NCBI RefSeq assembly: GCF_009711205.1
Contig: NZ_WMIG01000007.1
Location: forward strand, 120,664 to 184,663
Direction of reading: 5' to 3'
Origin: Paracoccus litorisediminis
GTDB taxonomy: Bacteria > Pseudomonadota > Alphaproteobacteria > Rhodobacterales > Rhodobacteraceae
Length of the DNA stretch: 64,000 nt
The position numbers and the translations under genes were made by a program. Shown in pieces: positions 1 through 8,274 of this stretch (the stretch's first letter is position 1; the number at the start of each line of letters is the position of its first letter). The notes beneath the pieces were generated by a model. The model made no database searches. It was not told the origin of the DNA and worked only from the letters and a program-made list of their open reading frames with translations.

Positions 1-216
1 CAGGCCCATCGTGGCCCGCGCCATGGTGACGGCCCTGAACATATCCGCCGCGCCGAAGTGGGTGATCACGGCCGCGTCTTCAAGCCCGGCCGCGACAGCC
101 GGTTGGAGAAAGCCCCGCGCGGCAAGGAATACCGCGTCATCGACGACAAGCTGGTTCTGGTGAATAAGAAGGACAAGAAGATCGTGCGGGTCATCGGTCC
201 CGCGCCACGCCAGTAA
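1..216 (+). CDS. RcnB-like small protein, 3' end only
   Basis: Frame 1 is open from the first base to a TAA at 214-216, so this is the C-terminal 71 residues of a gene that begins outside the window. The visible part is very basic and ends in a K-E-Y-R-V-I-D-D-K-L-V-L-V block followed by a Lys-rich stretch. That block resembles the C-terminal domain of the RcnB family, small exported proteins often found in Rhodobacteraceae. The family assignment is inference from this short motif. The gene converges on the efflux operon that ends at 269, with about 50 bases between. Confidence 0.5.
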   Translation, partial: QAHRGPRHGDGPEHIRRAEVGDHGRVFKPGRDSRLEKAPRGKEYRVIDDKLVLVNKKDKKIVRVIGPAPRQ

Positions 217-268
217 ATTCGCGACATGCGGTATGCGGCGGCCGGATCACCCGGCCGCCGTTTTCTTG

Positions 269-2197
269 TCAGCCCGCCGACAGTGCCGCGACCGGGTCCA
301 GTTTCGACGCGCTGACCGCGGGCATATAGCCAAAAACCAGCCCGATCCCGCAGGCGCTGGCCATCGCCGCCATGATCGAGGCGGTCGAATAGACCGGCTG
401 GAAACTGCCCCCGACCTGCGCAAAGATCGCGCCAAAGCCCAAGGCCGCCAGCACGCCCGCGACGCCGCCGATCAGGCAGACCAGCACCGCCTCGATCAGG
501 AACTGCGCCCGGATGTCAGAGCGCCGTGCACCCACCGCCATGCGCAGCCCGATCTCTCCGATCCTTTCGGTCACGGAAACCAGCATGATGTTCATCACCC
601 CGATCCCGCCGACCAACAGCGAGATCACCGCGATGGCCGCGATCAGCATGGTCATGGTCTGGGTAGTGCTGGTGATCGTCTGGCGGATCTCGTCATTGTT
701 GACGATGAAGAAATCCTTGGTGCCGTGGCGCTGGGTCAGGAAATCGGTGACCGTCTGCTGGGCAATCGTCATATCGGCATCATCGGCCACGCGCAACGTC
801 AGTCCGCTGACGCTGGTCGAACCCAGATAGCGCGCCTGCACCGTGCTGTAGGGGGCATAGATGGTCAGGCTGGTGCTGCCGCCCGGACCGCGGCTTTGGG
901 TTTCGGCCACGCCGATCACCCGCAGCGGCACCTTGCCCGCCATGAAGGTCTGACCCAGCGGGTCGCCCGTCGGGAACAGGCTTTGGCGGGTGTTTTCGTC
1001 GATGACCACGTCCTGGCTCATCGCGGTCACATCAGCCGCGTCGAAAGCACGCCCTTGGGTCAGGGTCACGCCCGCCACGTCGAAATACTGCTCGCCCACG
1101 CCGCTGATCTGGGCGGTTGCCTCGGTCGAGCCGTGGCGCAGGGTCTGGCTGGTGCTGACTGTCGGACTGACCGAGGCGACATGCGCCTGTCGCGCCAGTT
1201 GCACCCCATCCTCCAGCACCAGCGTCGTGACCTTGCCCGAGCGGGTATCCCCGAAATTCTGCCCCGGATAGATCTGCAGCGTGTTCGTGCCCAGACCGGA
1301 GATATTTTCCAGCACCTGCTGGCGCGAGCCTTCGCCAAGCGCCACCACCGACACGACCGAGGCGATGCCGATGATGATCCCCAGCATGGTCAGAAAGCTG
1401 CGCAGCTTGTTGGCGCGCATCGCCAGCACGGCCATGCGCAGCGCCTCGGCCAGCCGCCCGATGCGCGGCACGCCCGAGGGAGTGGCGGGTTGCGGGGCAG
1501 GGGTGGCGACAACGCTATCCGCACTGTCCGACAGGATGCGACCGTCCGCGATCTCGATGACGCGGCGGGCGCGGGCCGCGACCTTGGGGTCATGGGTGAC
1601 AAGGATGACGGTGCGGCCCTCGGCGTTGAGTTCCTCAAGGATCGTCAGAACTTCCTCGCCGCTGCGGCTGTCCAGCGCACCGGTCGGCTCATCGGCCAGA
1701 ATGACGCGGGCATCGTTGACCAGCGCCCGCGCGATCGACACGCGCTGCTGTTGGCCACCGGAAAGCTGGCCCGGATGGTGGCCCAGCCGGTCGCCCATGC
1801 CCAACCGCCCCAGCAGCGCCGCCGCCTTGTCGCGTCGCGCGGATGATGGGATGCCACGATAGATCGCGGGAACCTCGACATTTCCCAAGGCGGTCATTTC
1901 CGACAGCAGGTGATAGCGCTGAAAGACAAAGCCAAAGAACTCGCGGCGCAGCCCGGCCAACTGGCCCGGATCGAGCGTCGCGACCTCGCGCCCATCCAGA
2001 CGGTAGCTGCCGCCACTGGGCCGGTCCAGACAGCCAAGGATGTTCATCAGCGTTGATTTCCCCGAACCCGAGGCACCGATGATCGCGACGAATTCGCCCT
2101 GTGCGATATCCAGATCGATGCCATGCAGCACGGTCAGGTCGCCATCGCCGGATGGATAGCTGCGGGTGACGCCGGAAAGTCGGATCAGCGGTTCCAT
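269..2197 (-). CDS. macB: MacB-type ABC exporter, fused ATPase and permease
   Basis: A 642-residue protein with an N-terminal ABC ATPase and a C-terminal permease, the usual MacB build and length. Walker A is GASGSGKST at residues 41-49; the signature LSGGQQQR, the Walker B region ILADEPTGALD and the switch His follow within the first 230 residues. A first membrane helix lies near residue 270. It is followed by a large periplasmic domain and three C-terminal helices (FtsX-like family). MacB works with a periplasmic adaptor and a TolC-type outer membrane channel to expel macrolides, peptides or lipopeptides from the periplasm. The adaptor gene lies directly upstream, its stop one base from this start. 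No TolC gene is nearby. Substrate cannot be told from sequence. Confidence 0.93.
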   Translation of the reverse strand: MEPLIRLSGVTRSYPSGDGDLTVLHGIDLDIAQGEFVAIIGASGSGKSTLMNILGCLDRPSGGSYRLDGREVATLDPGQLAGLRREFFGFVFQRYHLLSEMTALGNVEVPAIYRGIPSSARRDKAAALLGRLGMGDRLGHHPGQLSGGQQQRVSIARALVNDARVILADEPTGALDSRSGEEVLTILEELNAEGRTVILVTHDPKVAARARRVIEIADGRILSDSADSVVATPAPQPATPSGVPRIGRLAEALRMAVLAMRANKLRSFLTMLGIIIGIASVVSVVALGEGSRQQVLENISGLGTNTLQIYPGQNFGDTRSGKVTTLVLEDGVQLARQAHVASVSPTVSTSQTLRHGSTEATAQISGVGEQYFDVAGVTLTQGRAFDAADVTAMSQDVVIDENTRQSLFPTGDPLGQTFMAGKVPLRVIGVAETQSRGPGGSTSLTIYAPYSTVQARYLGSTSVSGLTLRVADDADMTIAQQTVTDFLTQRHGTKDFFIVNNDEIRQTITSTTQTMTMLIAAIAVISLLVGGIGVMNIMLVSVTERIGEIGLRMAVGARRSDIRAQFLIEAVLVCLIGGVAGVLAALGFGAIFAQVGGSFQPVYSTASIMAAMASACGIGLVFGYMPAVSASKLDPVAALSAG

Positions 2198-2198
2198 C

Positions 2199-3410
2199 CT
2201 AGCCTCCCATCGGGGGCGGGCCGCCCATCATGCCGCCGGGGCCAGCAGTTGCGGGCGTGGTGGTGGCGCTGGCCTCTCCGGTCACGACCTGCTCGCCCTC
2301 GGTCAGCCCGGACAGCACCTCGGCCAAGACCTTGTCGTTCAATCCGATGCTGACCTGCCGCGTCTCGACCTTGCCGTTCAGGCCAAGGACGCGGACCTGC
2401 TGGCCGTCAGCCCCCGCGACCAGCGCCGCCGAGGGGATGGTCAGCGCGTCCTTGGCCGCGCCCAGAATGATGCTGACCTGCGCAGTCATATAGGTGCGCA
2501 GCTTGCCGTCCGGATTCTCGACCGGGATCAGGCCGGTGTAATAGACCGCCTCACTGGTGCTGTCCGAGGTGCTGTCCGCGTCGATGGCGCTGTCGCTGAC
2601 GATGCTTTGCGGCGCGGGGGCGATGTCGCCCAGCACGGATTCGTAAGTTCGCGCGGTATCGCCCAGCAGGTGAAAGCGCACCTTCTGGCCCGGTGCCACC
2701 TTGGTGATGTCGGCTTCGGAAATCTGGGCATGGACGCTCATCCGGTCCAGCTGTCCCAGCACCACGATGGTCGGCGAGGATTGCGCCGCGTTCACCGTCT
2801 GCCCGGCCTGATTGACGATGGCCAGAACCGTGCCATCGCTGGGGGCGGTGATGCGGGTATAGGCCAGATTGGCCTGAGCAGTCTCGATCGCCACCTGCGC
2901 GCCGTCGATCTGCGCGTCCAGCGCGTCGATCTGGGCCTTGGCGGCGGCCACTTCCTCGGCGGCGCTGTCATAATCGCTATGGGCGGTGGTGTTGGTCTTC
3001 AACAGGCGTTGCTGGCGGGACAGGGTCTTTTCGGCCAGATCCAGCGCGGCCTGACGTTCGGCCTTCTGGGCCTGATAATTCGCCAGCGAGGATTGCGCCG
3101 TGCGCAGCGCGTTTTCCTGCGTGACCGAGTCGATCTCGGCGATCAGGTCACCCTGCTTCACCTGCTGGCCCAGTTCGACCGCCAGCGACGTGATCCGCCC
3201 CGAGACCTGCGCCCCCACAGCCACCAGCCGCTCGGGCTTCAACTGCCCCTCGGCCATGACGGTTTCCTCGACATCGCCACGGGTCACCATGGCGGTCTGA
3301 TAGCTGGGCGTCGCGGCAAGGCCCGGCGTGATCCCGCTAAGTCGCAGCAGGCCGCCCCCGGTCAGCAGGCAAGCCACCAGCACCGCAAGGATGGTCACGG
3401 TTTTGCGCAT
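2199..3410 (-). CDS. macA: MacA-type periplasmic adaptor (HlyD/RND-MFP family)
   Basis: This 403-residue adaptor has an N-terminal membrane anchor or signal (MRKTVTILAVLVACLLTGGG), a lipoyl/barrel-sandwich domain (VAVGAQVSGRITSLAVELGQ), a long alpha-hairpin rich in Ala, Gln and Glu, and beta-barrel and membrane-proximal domains. The start at 3410 is preferred over an upstream in-frame ATG at 3440 because it has a good AAAGGA ribosome site and begins exactly at the signal sequence. The C-terminus is a Gly/Pro/Met-rich tail. It is the first gene of the macAB operon and bridges MacB to an outer-membrane channel. Expression may depend on the inverted repeat about 120 bases upstream. Confidence 0.9.
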   Translation of the reverse strand: MRKTVTILAVLVACLLTGGGLLRLSGITPGLAATPSYQTAMVTRGDVEETVMAEGQLKPERLVAVGAQVSGRITSLAVELGQQVKQGDLIAEIDSVTQENALRTAQSSLANYQAQKAERQAALDLAEKTLSRQQRLLKTNTTAHSDYDSAAEEVAAAKAQIDALDAQIDGAQVAIETAQANLAYTRITAPSDGTVLAIVNQAGQTVNAAQSSPTIVVLGQLDRMSVHAQISEADITKVAPGQKVRFHLLGDTARTYESVLGDIAPAPQSIVSDSAIDADSTSDSTSEAVYYTGLIPVENPDGKLRTYMTAQVSIILGAAKDALTIPSAALVAGADGQQVRVLGLNGKVETRQVSIGLNDKVLAEVLSGLTEGEQVVTGEASATTTPATAGPGGMMGGPPPMGG

Positions 3411-3528
3411 ATGTCCTTTCCCATGCAGGGCAGCGCGCATCGTGCGGCTGCCACGTCGATCATGATCTAGGCAGGGGACATGTCGTGGTTAGGTCCTGTG
3501 GGTGAGCAAGTGTTTCCACGTCGGGGAA

Positions 3529-3579
3529 ATTTGTAAGGAAATGTTGCCACGGCTGGCCTGGCAACATTTCCTTACAAAT
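3529..3579. repeat. Perfect 21-bp inverted repeat upstream of macA
   Basis: The arms at 3529-3549 and 3559-3579 are exact reverse complements (21 of 21), separated by a 9-base spacer. The left arm begins ATTTGTAAGG and ends TGTTGCCA. The repeat lies between macA (start 3410, minus strand) and the small plus-strand gene at 3643. It is AT-rich compared with its surroundings. It could be a double operator for a regulator of either gene, or a very stable hairpin in a 5' leader. No poly-T run follows either arm, which argues against a simple terminator. Confidence 0.85.
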
Positions 3580-3642
3580 CCGCAGGTGCGGCCCACCCCG
3601 CGGCGCGGGCATCATCGAACGGTCACAGAAGGGGGCCGGGAC

Positions 3643-3885
3643 ATGACCGACTGCGAAAGGGCCATTGCCCGGCGCCGTATGCTGCTTTCGGTGCCGCGCT
3701 CTGACACGACCGGGACGAACCGATTGGAGGCCGTGTCATTCTGCCTGTTGGGTCTGGATGCTGACGGGCTGCGCGTGCGGTTCGTCGACGGGCAGGGGCG
3801 GCTGCTGGATCTGTCGCTGAACCCCGTGGTGGCCGAGGCCCTGCGCGACTGCATTACTCTTGCCAAGCGTCTGCCGCCGGCCTGA
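3643..3885 (+). CDS. Hypothetical protein, 80 residues
   Basis: A small unrecognised protein. The start at 3643 follows a G-rich stretch (AGAAGGGGGCC). The frame is open upstream to 3502, but the extension would translate through the 21-bp inverted repeat and is therefore unlikely. The N-terminus is Arg-rich (ERAIARRRMLL). The rest alternates hydrophobic and charged residues like a small beta domain (VSFCLLGLDADGLRVRFVDGQGRLLDLSL). There is no signal peptide. It stands alone, divergent from macAB; whether it is regulated with the pump is unknown. Confidence 0.55.
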   Translation: MTDCERAIARRRMLLSVPRSDTTGTNRLEAVSFCLLGLDADGLRVRFVDGQGRLLDLSLNPVVAEALRDCITLAKRLPPA

Positions 3886-3971
3886 GCCCTTTCGCGTTTT
3901 CGCGCGCAAAGTGGTATAATCATGCCCGCGACTCTGCCGGTCTGACAGAGTCATGCAGCGAGGCTGGCGTG

Positions 3972-4577
3972 ATGGAAACGACCCGGCTTTATCATCGTGG
4001 CAATCGGGAACTGCAGGACATGTTCGACAGCCGCCGCATTGCCGACCGGCTTGAGGGCGTGACCCTGCGCGCGGCCTTCACCGACAGCGACCGCGCCTTC
4101 ATCGAGGGCGTCGGGTTCTTCTTTCTGGCCACCGCAGATGCGCAAGGAAGGCCGGATTGTTCGTTCAAGGGCGGGATGCCGGGCTTTGTCCGGGTGGTCG
4201 GTCCGTCCGAGCTGGCATTTCCCGATTACGACGGCAACGGCATGTTCAAAAGCCTTGGCAATATCGCGGTCAATCCGGCGGTGGGGATGTTGTTCATCGC
4301 GATGGGGGAAGCGCCGCGCCGCCTGCGGGTCAACGGCACCGCCCGGATCAACCGCGACGATCCGCTGATCGGTGACTTCATCGGTGCGCAATTGCTGATC
4401 CGTGTCGAGGCGCAGGCGATCTTTCCGAACTGCCCGCGCTATATTCCGGGTCAGGACGGCCCCTCGATCTATGCGCCGCGTCCGGGCGTGCCCCCGATTG
4501 AACCTGCCTGGAAAGGCTTTGACGAATTCCGCGATGCCGTGCCGCCACGCGCGCCAGCGACGGGCGATAAAAAATAG
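3972..4577 (+). CDS. Pyridoxamine 5'-phosphate oxidase-family FMN-binding protein
   Basis: A 201-residue protein of the split-barrel flavin-binding fold. The segment FFLATADAQGRPDCSFKGGMPGFVRVVG matches the FMN-contacting strand-turn-strand of the pyridoxamine phosphate oxidase-like family, and MLFIAMGEAPRRLRVNGTARI matches the later barrel strands. ATG at 3972 is chosen over GTG at 3969 because of its spacing from an AGG upstream. Members of this group are usually annotated only as putative oxidoreductases acting on FMN, F420 or haem-derived substrates. It is not the vitamin B6 enzyme PdxH, which has a different substrate-binding C-terminus. It converges on the minus-strand gene at 4637 across a terminator hairpin. 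Confidence 0.8.
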   Translation: METTRLYHRGNRELQDMFDSRRIADRLEGVTLRAAFTDSDRAFIEGVGFFFLATADAQGRPDCSFKGGMPGFVRVVGPSELAFPDYDGNGMFKSLGNIAVNPAVGMLFIAMGEAPRRLRVNGTARINRDDPLIGDFIGAQLLIRVEAQAIFPNCPRYIPGQDGPSIYAPRPGVPPIEPAWKGFDEFRDAVPPRAPATGDKK

Positions 4578-4603
4578 GGGCCCCGGTTCACCGACGCCCC
4601 TAT
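4570..4603 (-). terminator. Intrinsic terminator between convergent genes
   Basis: The arms ATAGGGGC (4574-4581) and GCCCCTAT (4596-4603) pair exactly, with a smaller inner stem CGGT/ACCG in the loop. On the minus strand the stem is followed by a run of six T, so it is a good terminator for the small gene that ends at 4637. It may also help end the plus-strand gene. Confidence 0.75.
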
Positions 4604-4636
4604 GACTTTGGTGATGGCCCGTGGCCGCAAGTTACA

Positions 4637-4846
4637 TTATTTCTTGCGCTTTGTGGGTGCTGGCTTGCCTTGTGCAAGCTCGGCCGCTTCCTTGGCCAGA
4701 CGCGCTTCCTTGAGGCTTGCGGTCAGCTCGTCACGGCGCTGGTTGTGATCGGCAATGATCAGACGTGCTTCGGTCGTTGTCCGGTCCAGCGCGGTTTGCG
4801 GCGCCTGCGGACTGAAAATCTTATTGTACTTATCCTTGGGTGCCAT
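4637..4846 (-). CDS. Hypothetical small charged protein, 69 residues
   Basis: The start at 4846 has an excellent GGAGG ribosome site 9 bases upstream; a longer open frame to 4951 would overlap the cold-shock gene and is rejected. The protein is hydrophilic and Lys/Glu/Ala-rich. It has a predicted helical middle (DELTASLKEARLAKEAAELAQ) and a Lys-rich tail (PAPTKRKK), so it could bind nucleic acid or form a coiled coil. It lies just downstream of the cold-shock gene on the same strand, with a hairpin between them. I do not recognise a family. Confidence 0.7.
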   Translation of the reverse strand: MAPKDKYNKIFSPQAPQTALDRTTTEARLIIADHNQRRDELTASLKEARLAKEAAELAQGKPAPTKRKK

Positions 4847-4861
4847 GCGGGCCTCCGAAAT

Positions 4862-4889
4862 TTGGTCCGGCCATGATCGGCCGGACCAA
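4862..4889 (-). terminator. Hairpin after the cold-shock gene
   Basis: Perfect 11-bp arms TTGGTCCGGCC (4862-4872) and GGCCGGACCAA (4879-4889) with a 6-base loop lie 10 bases after the cold-shock stop codon. Only a short T run (ATTT on the minus strand) follows. It may therefore be a leaky terminator that lets some transcripts continue into the 69-residue gene. Confidence 0.65.
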
Positions 4890-4898
4890 GCAGCAGGA

Positions 4899-5105
4899 TC
4901 AGGCGATGGCGAGGTTGCGCACGGACTCACGGCCGTCGCGGTTGGTCTCAATATCGAAGGTCACGGTCTGACCGTCATTCAGTTGGCGGATACCCGCGGC
5001 CTCAAGGGCCGAGATATGGACGAACACGTCCTTGCCGCCAGTTGCGGGTGCGATAAAGCCGAAGCCTTTGGTGGTGTTGAACCATTTCACGGTGCCATTG
5101 GCCAT
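4899..5105 (-). CDS. cspA: CspA-family cold-shock protein
   Basis: A 68-residue single-domain cold-shock protein. RNP1 is KGFGFIAP and RNP2 is DVFVHISAL, both intact, so it should bind single-stranded RNA and DNA as a chaperone. The start at 5105 has an AAGGAG site and gives the standard length. The paralogue number cannot be told, so the symbol marks the family only. A long AT-poor leader runs upstream toward a candidate promoter near 5347-5375. Long leaders are typical of cold-induced csp genes. Confidence 0.95.
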   Translation of the reverse strand: MANGTVKWFNTTKGFGFIAPATGGKDVFVHISALEAAGIRQLNDGQTVTFDIETNRDGRESVRNLAIA

Positions 5106-5684
5106 CGTGATGTCTCCTTTAGTGGATATCGCCCGCAACATGCGGCGATCAGGCACAGTCAGATCAAACCGCAGACTGCAGCCCCGAAAGGAGACAGGAT
5201 GCAAAGGGAAAAAACGTTGCTCAGGTAAGATGGGATGTGCGCGGTCGTCTTTCAAGTCTGGTTGTCATGGACAGGTCGGATTGGAGCTGTGAGGCTGCTT
5301 TACCCACGGCCTCTCAACAAGCGAGGATGAGTTAATTTTATTATTAAAAATAATATGATATGATGTGTTTCTCAATATTTTCCGCTTTCCGGAGTGTCGG
5401 AAACGGCCATTCCCGGCCGCCCCAGGAACCCTGCGCTATAAGTTTCTAGGCATAGGATATGGTCAGGAAAATAATTGTTGCCTCTGACGGGAAGGTCAAA
5501 TTCGCGGCAGCGAAGTATGGATCGGCCGATCCTCGGCGCTAAAGCCTCAGCAATCCATCAGCGCTGCGAGATCCATCAGCGCGGGACGGCCACGATGGGG
5601 ACGATCATATCCGGGCGTGTGCTGATGCAGGATAAGCGTTTTCAGGACCTTGCGGCTGTGTTGCAAGGTCTCGCCACTTGGCGT
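5106..5684. other. 579-base intergenic region with no convincing gene
   Basis: This gap holds the leader of the cold-shock gene, an AT-rich block (about 5331-5392) and the 3' flank of the Lrp-type gene. A plus-strand open frame in it continues antisense into the Lrp gene and has no ribosome site, so I do not call it. Most of 5393-5684 shows nothing I can assign. Confidence 0.6.
5347..5375 (-). promoter_or_regulatory. Candidate sigma-70-type promoter for the cold-shock gene
   Basis: Read on the minus strand, TTGAGA (5370-5375) is followed after exactly 17 bases by TATTTT (5347-5352), inside an AT-rich block. Transcription from here would give a leader of roughly 235 bases before the start codon at 5105. 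The assignment is by pattern only. Confidence 0.35.
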
Positions 5685-6119
5685 TCAACGAGAGCCGCTG
5701 GCGCGTCGGGTCGACAGGATCAGGTTCGTCTCGGATGTCATCACGCCATCCATGTTGCGGATGCGGCGAATGACCTCGTCCAGATCGGCCAGCGAATCCG
5801 TCGCCAGATCGACAATCATGTCCCATTTGCCATTGGTCGAATGCACGGCCATCACCGCGGGCATCCCAGTCAGCCGCGCGGTGATGCGGTCGCCGCCGCG
5901 CCCTTCGATCCCGATCATCATCAGCCCGCGGACCGGCGCGACGGACACGTCCGATCGGGTCAACACCATGAATCCCGCGATCTCTCCGGTCGATTTCAAC
6001 CGCTCCAGCCGCGTGCGGATGGTGGCGCGGCTGACCTTCAGCCGCTCGGCCAGTTCCGAGATCGAGGCGCGTCCGTCGCGGCGCAGCTCGGCGATCATTC
6101 CGTGGTCCAGTTCGTCCAT
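5685..6119 (-). CDS. Lrp/AsnC-family transcriptional regulator
   Basis: A 144-residue regulator with an N-terminal winged helix-turn-helix (LDHGMIAELRRDGRASISELAERLKVSRATIRTRLERL) and a C-terminal ligand-binding RAM domain. The start at 6119 puts the DNA-binding domain at residue 2, as is normal. Upstream in-frame ATGs at 6179 and 6191 would add about 20 residues across the promoter and its dyad. It is divergent from arginase, so the likely role is amino acid-responsive control of the arginase operon, as for other Lrp-type regulators placed next to their target. The effector could be arginine or ornithine; that is inference. Confidence 0.88.
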   Translation of the reverse strand: MDELDHGMIAELRRDGRASISELAERLKVSRATIRTRLERLKSTGEIAGFMVLTRSDVSVAPVRGLMMIGIEGRGGDRITARLTGMPAVMAVHSTNGKWDMIVDLATDSLADLDEVIRRIRNMDGVMTSETNLILSTRRASGSR

Positions 6120-6140
6120 TTCGGCAGTTATGCTTTCCAG

Positions 6141-6170
6141 TTTGGTCAGTCGACTTACCAAATTAGTCGA
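6141..6170. promoter_or_regulatory. Candidate Lrp-type operator in the divergent promoter
   Basis: A dyad TTTGGT (6141-6146) / ACCAAA (6157-6162) overlaps a direct repeat AGTCGA (6149-6154 and 6165-6170). The region lies 22 bases upstream of the regulator start and about 60 bases before arginase. This is a plausible site for binding by the regulator, and it is AT-richer than its flanks. Confidence 0.45.
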
Positions 6171-6227
6171 AATTCTCATTGAAGTCACCACGAAGCGGCG
6201 GGAAATCCTTCCACGAAGGAGACTGGA

Positions 6228-7154
6228 ATGAACAGAATTTCACTGATCGGAGCGCCGGTGGATTCCGGGCAACGCCGCCGCGGCTGCCTGATGGGACCGA
6301 TCGCGTATCGCGTCGCCGGGATCGAACGCGAATTGGCCGAGCTGGGCCATGAGGTAACCGATCTGGGCGATGTCGCACCCGGCGAACTGCCGCAGGCCGA
6401 ATGCCCGAACCCCGCCGTGGACCAATTGCCCGAGACGCTGGGCTGGACCCGCGCGCTGCGCGCCCGCGTCGCCGACGCGCTGGATGGTGGCACGATGCCG
6501 GTGGTCATGGGTGGCGATCACAGCCTTGCGCTGGGTTCGGTCGCGGGTGCGGCGCAGCATGCCGCGCAGGCCGGACGGCCGCTGTTCCTGCTGTGGCTGG
6601 ATGCGCATAGCGATTACCACACGCCGCTGACCACCGTGTCGGGCAACCTGCATGGCACGCCGGTCGCCTATATCGCCGGTCGCGAGGGCTTCGACGCCTT
6701 CCCGGCATTCCCGGCCCCGATCCCGGCCGAGAATATCTGCATGTTCGGCATCCGCTCGGTCGATGCTGCGGAACATGCGGCGCTACGCGAGACCAAGATC
6801 ACCGTCAACGACATGCGGGTTCTGGACGAACGTGGCATTGTCGCGCCGCTGCGCGAATTCCTTGACCGCGTGCGCGCCGCGAATGGTATGCTGCATGTCA
6901 GCCTTGACGTGGATTTCCTTGACCCCTCGATCGCGCCTGCCGTGGGTACGACCGTTCCCGGCGGCGCTACCTTCCGCGAGGCGCATCTGGTTTGTGAATT
7001 GCTGCATGAATCCGGGTTGATGACCTCGCTCGATCTGGTCGAGCTGAACCCGTTCATGGATGAGCGCGGCCGTACCGCGCGCCTGATGGTCGATCTTGCC
7101 GGCTCGCTTTTCGGCAAGAAGGTGTTCGACCTCCCCACCCGCAGCTTTCTCTGA
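6228..7154 (+). CDS. rocF: Arginase
   Basis: A 308-residue ureohydrolase that splits L-arginine to ornithine and urea. All binuclear Mn motifs are present: GGDHS (residues 95-99), DAHSD (125-129) and DVDFLDP (227-233), and the overall spacing fits arginase rather than agmatinase. The start at 6228 has a strong AAGGAG site. It is the first gene of a run with ornithine cyclodeaminase only 6 bases downstream, which consumes the ornithine formed. The divergent Lrp-type gene is the likely regulator. Confidence 0.93.
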   Translation: MNRISLIGAPVDSGQRRRGCLMGPIAYRVAGIERELAELGHEVTDLGDVAPGELPQAECPNPAVDQLPETLGWTRALRARVADALDGGTMPVVMGGDHSLALGSVAGAAQHAAQAGRPLFLLWLDAHSDYHTPLTTVSGNLHGTPVAYIAGREGFDAFPAFPAPIPAENICMFGIRSVDAAEHAALRETKITVNDMRVLDERGIVAPLREFLDRVRAANGMLHVSLDVDFLDPSIAPAVGTTVPGGATFREAHLVCELLHESGLMTSLDLVELNPFMDERGRTARLMVDLAGSLFGKKVFDLPTRSFL

Positions 7155-7160
7155 GGCATC

Positions 7161-8210
7161 ATGCTGAAACCTTCCCAAACCGCCTACGTCCCCTTCGTCA
7201 GCGTCGAGAACATGATGCGGCTGGTCCTGCATGTCGGCATCGAAAAGATGCTGACCGAGCTGGCCGCCGAGATCGAGGCCGACTTTGCCCGCTGGCCGCT
7301 GTTCGACAAGACGCCGCGCGTCGCCAGCCATTCCGATATCGGGGTGATCGAGCTGATGCCGACCTCGGACGGTGAGACCTATGGCTTCAAATATGTGAAC
7401 GGCCACCCGTCGAACACCAAGCGCGGGCTGCAGACCGTGACCGCCTTCGGCCTGCTTGCCGATGTGGCGACGGGCTATCCGCTGATGTTGTCGGAGATGA
7501 CGATTCTGACGGCTTTGCGCACCGCCGCGACCAGCGCGATGGCCGCGAAATGGCTGGCGCCCAAGGGCTCGACCACCATGGCGATGATCGGCAATGGCGC
7601 GCAGGCCGAGTTCCAGGCGCTGGCCTTCAAGGCCGTCTGCGGCATCACCGAGGTCCGTCTTTACGACATCGACCCGGCGGCGACCGCGAAATGCGCCCGC
7701 AACCTGCAGGGGCTGGGCCTGAATGTCGTGTCCTGCAAAACCTCGGAAGAGGCGATGCTGGGCGCGCAGATCGTCACCACCTGCACCGCCGACAAGCAAT
7801 ATGCGACGATCCTGACCGACAACATGATCGGCAGCGGCGTCCATATCAACGCGGTCGGCGGCGACTGCCCCGGCAAGACCGAACTGCATCGCGACATCCT
7901 GTTGCGCTCGGGGATCTTCGTCGAATACCCGCCGCAGACCCGGATCGAGGGCGAAATCCAGCAGCTGGACGCCGACCATCCCGTCACCGAGCTGTGGGAG
8001 GTCATCACCGGCGCCGCTGAAGGCCGCAAGGACGAACGCCAGATCACGCTGTTCGACAGCGTGGGCTTTGCGATCGAGGACTTCTCGGCTTTGCGCTACG
8101 TTCATTCGCGCCTGAAGGAATCGGGCCTGTTCGTCGATCTGGACATGATCGCCGACCCGGATGATCCGCGCGATCTGTTCGGGATGATCCTGCGCGCGCA
8201 ATCCGCCTGA
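7161..8210 (+). CDS. ocd: Ornithine cyclodeaminase
   Basis: A 349-residue member of the ornithine cyclodeaminase/mu-crystallin family. It converts L-ornithine to L-proline and ammonia with NAD as a recycled cofactor. The dinucleotide motif appears as MIGNGAQAEFQALAF near residue 138, and the substrate-side signature RTAATSAMAAKWLA precedes it. HINAVGGDCPGKTEL is the conserved segment near the active site. Placement immediately after arginase makes an arginine-ornithine-proline route. Length matches the family. Confidence 0.92.
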   Translation: MLKPSQTAYVPFVSVENMMRLVLHVGIEKMLTELAAEIEADFARWPLFDKTPRVASHSDIGVIELMPTSDGETYGFKYVNGHPSNTKRGLQTVTAFGLLADVATGYPLMLSEMTILTALRTAATSAMAAKWLAPKGSTTMAMIGNGAQAEFQALAFKAVCGITEVRLYDIDPAATAKCARNLQGLGLNVVSCKTSEEAMLGAQIVTTCTADKQYATILTDNMIGSGVHINAVGGDCPGKTELHRDILLRSGIFVEYPPQTRIEGEIQQLDADHPVTELWEVITGAAEGRKDERQITLFDSVGFAIEDFSALRYVHSRLKESGLFVDLDMIADPDDPRDLFGMILRAQSA

Positions 8211-8274
8211 CAAGGCCGCGGCGCGGCGGGGCATCGAGCCCCTTCGCGCCGCATTTCCCCCAGCGGAGAACAAT

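Noticed and set aside
233..1846. 537-codon open frame on the plus strand opposite macB
   Set aside because: It is the antisense of a clear MacB gene. High GC content leaves such frames open, and its product is Arg/His/Asp-rich with no domain.
3529..3579. Terminator reading of the 21-bp inverted repeat
   Set aside because: No T run follows on either strand, and it lies upstream of both neighbouring genes rather than downstream.
3502..3885. 127-codon version of the small gene after the inverted repeat
   Set aside because: The first 47 codons would translate through the 21-bp inverted repeat; ATG at 3643 is the more likely start.
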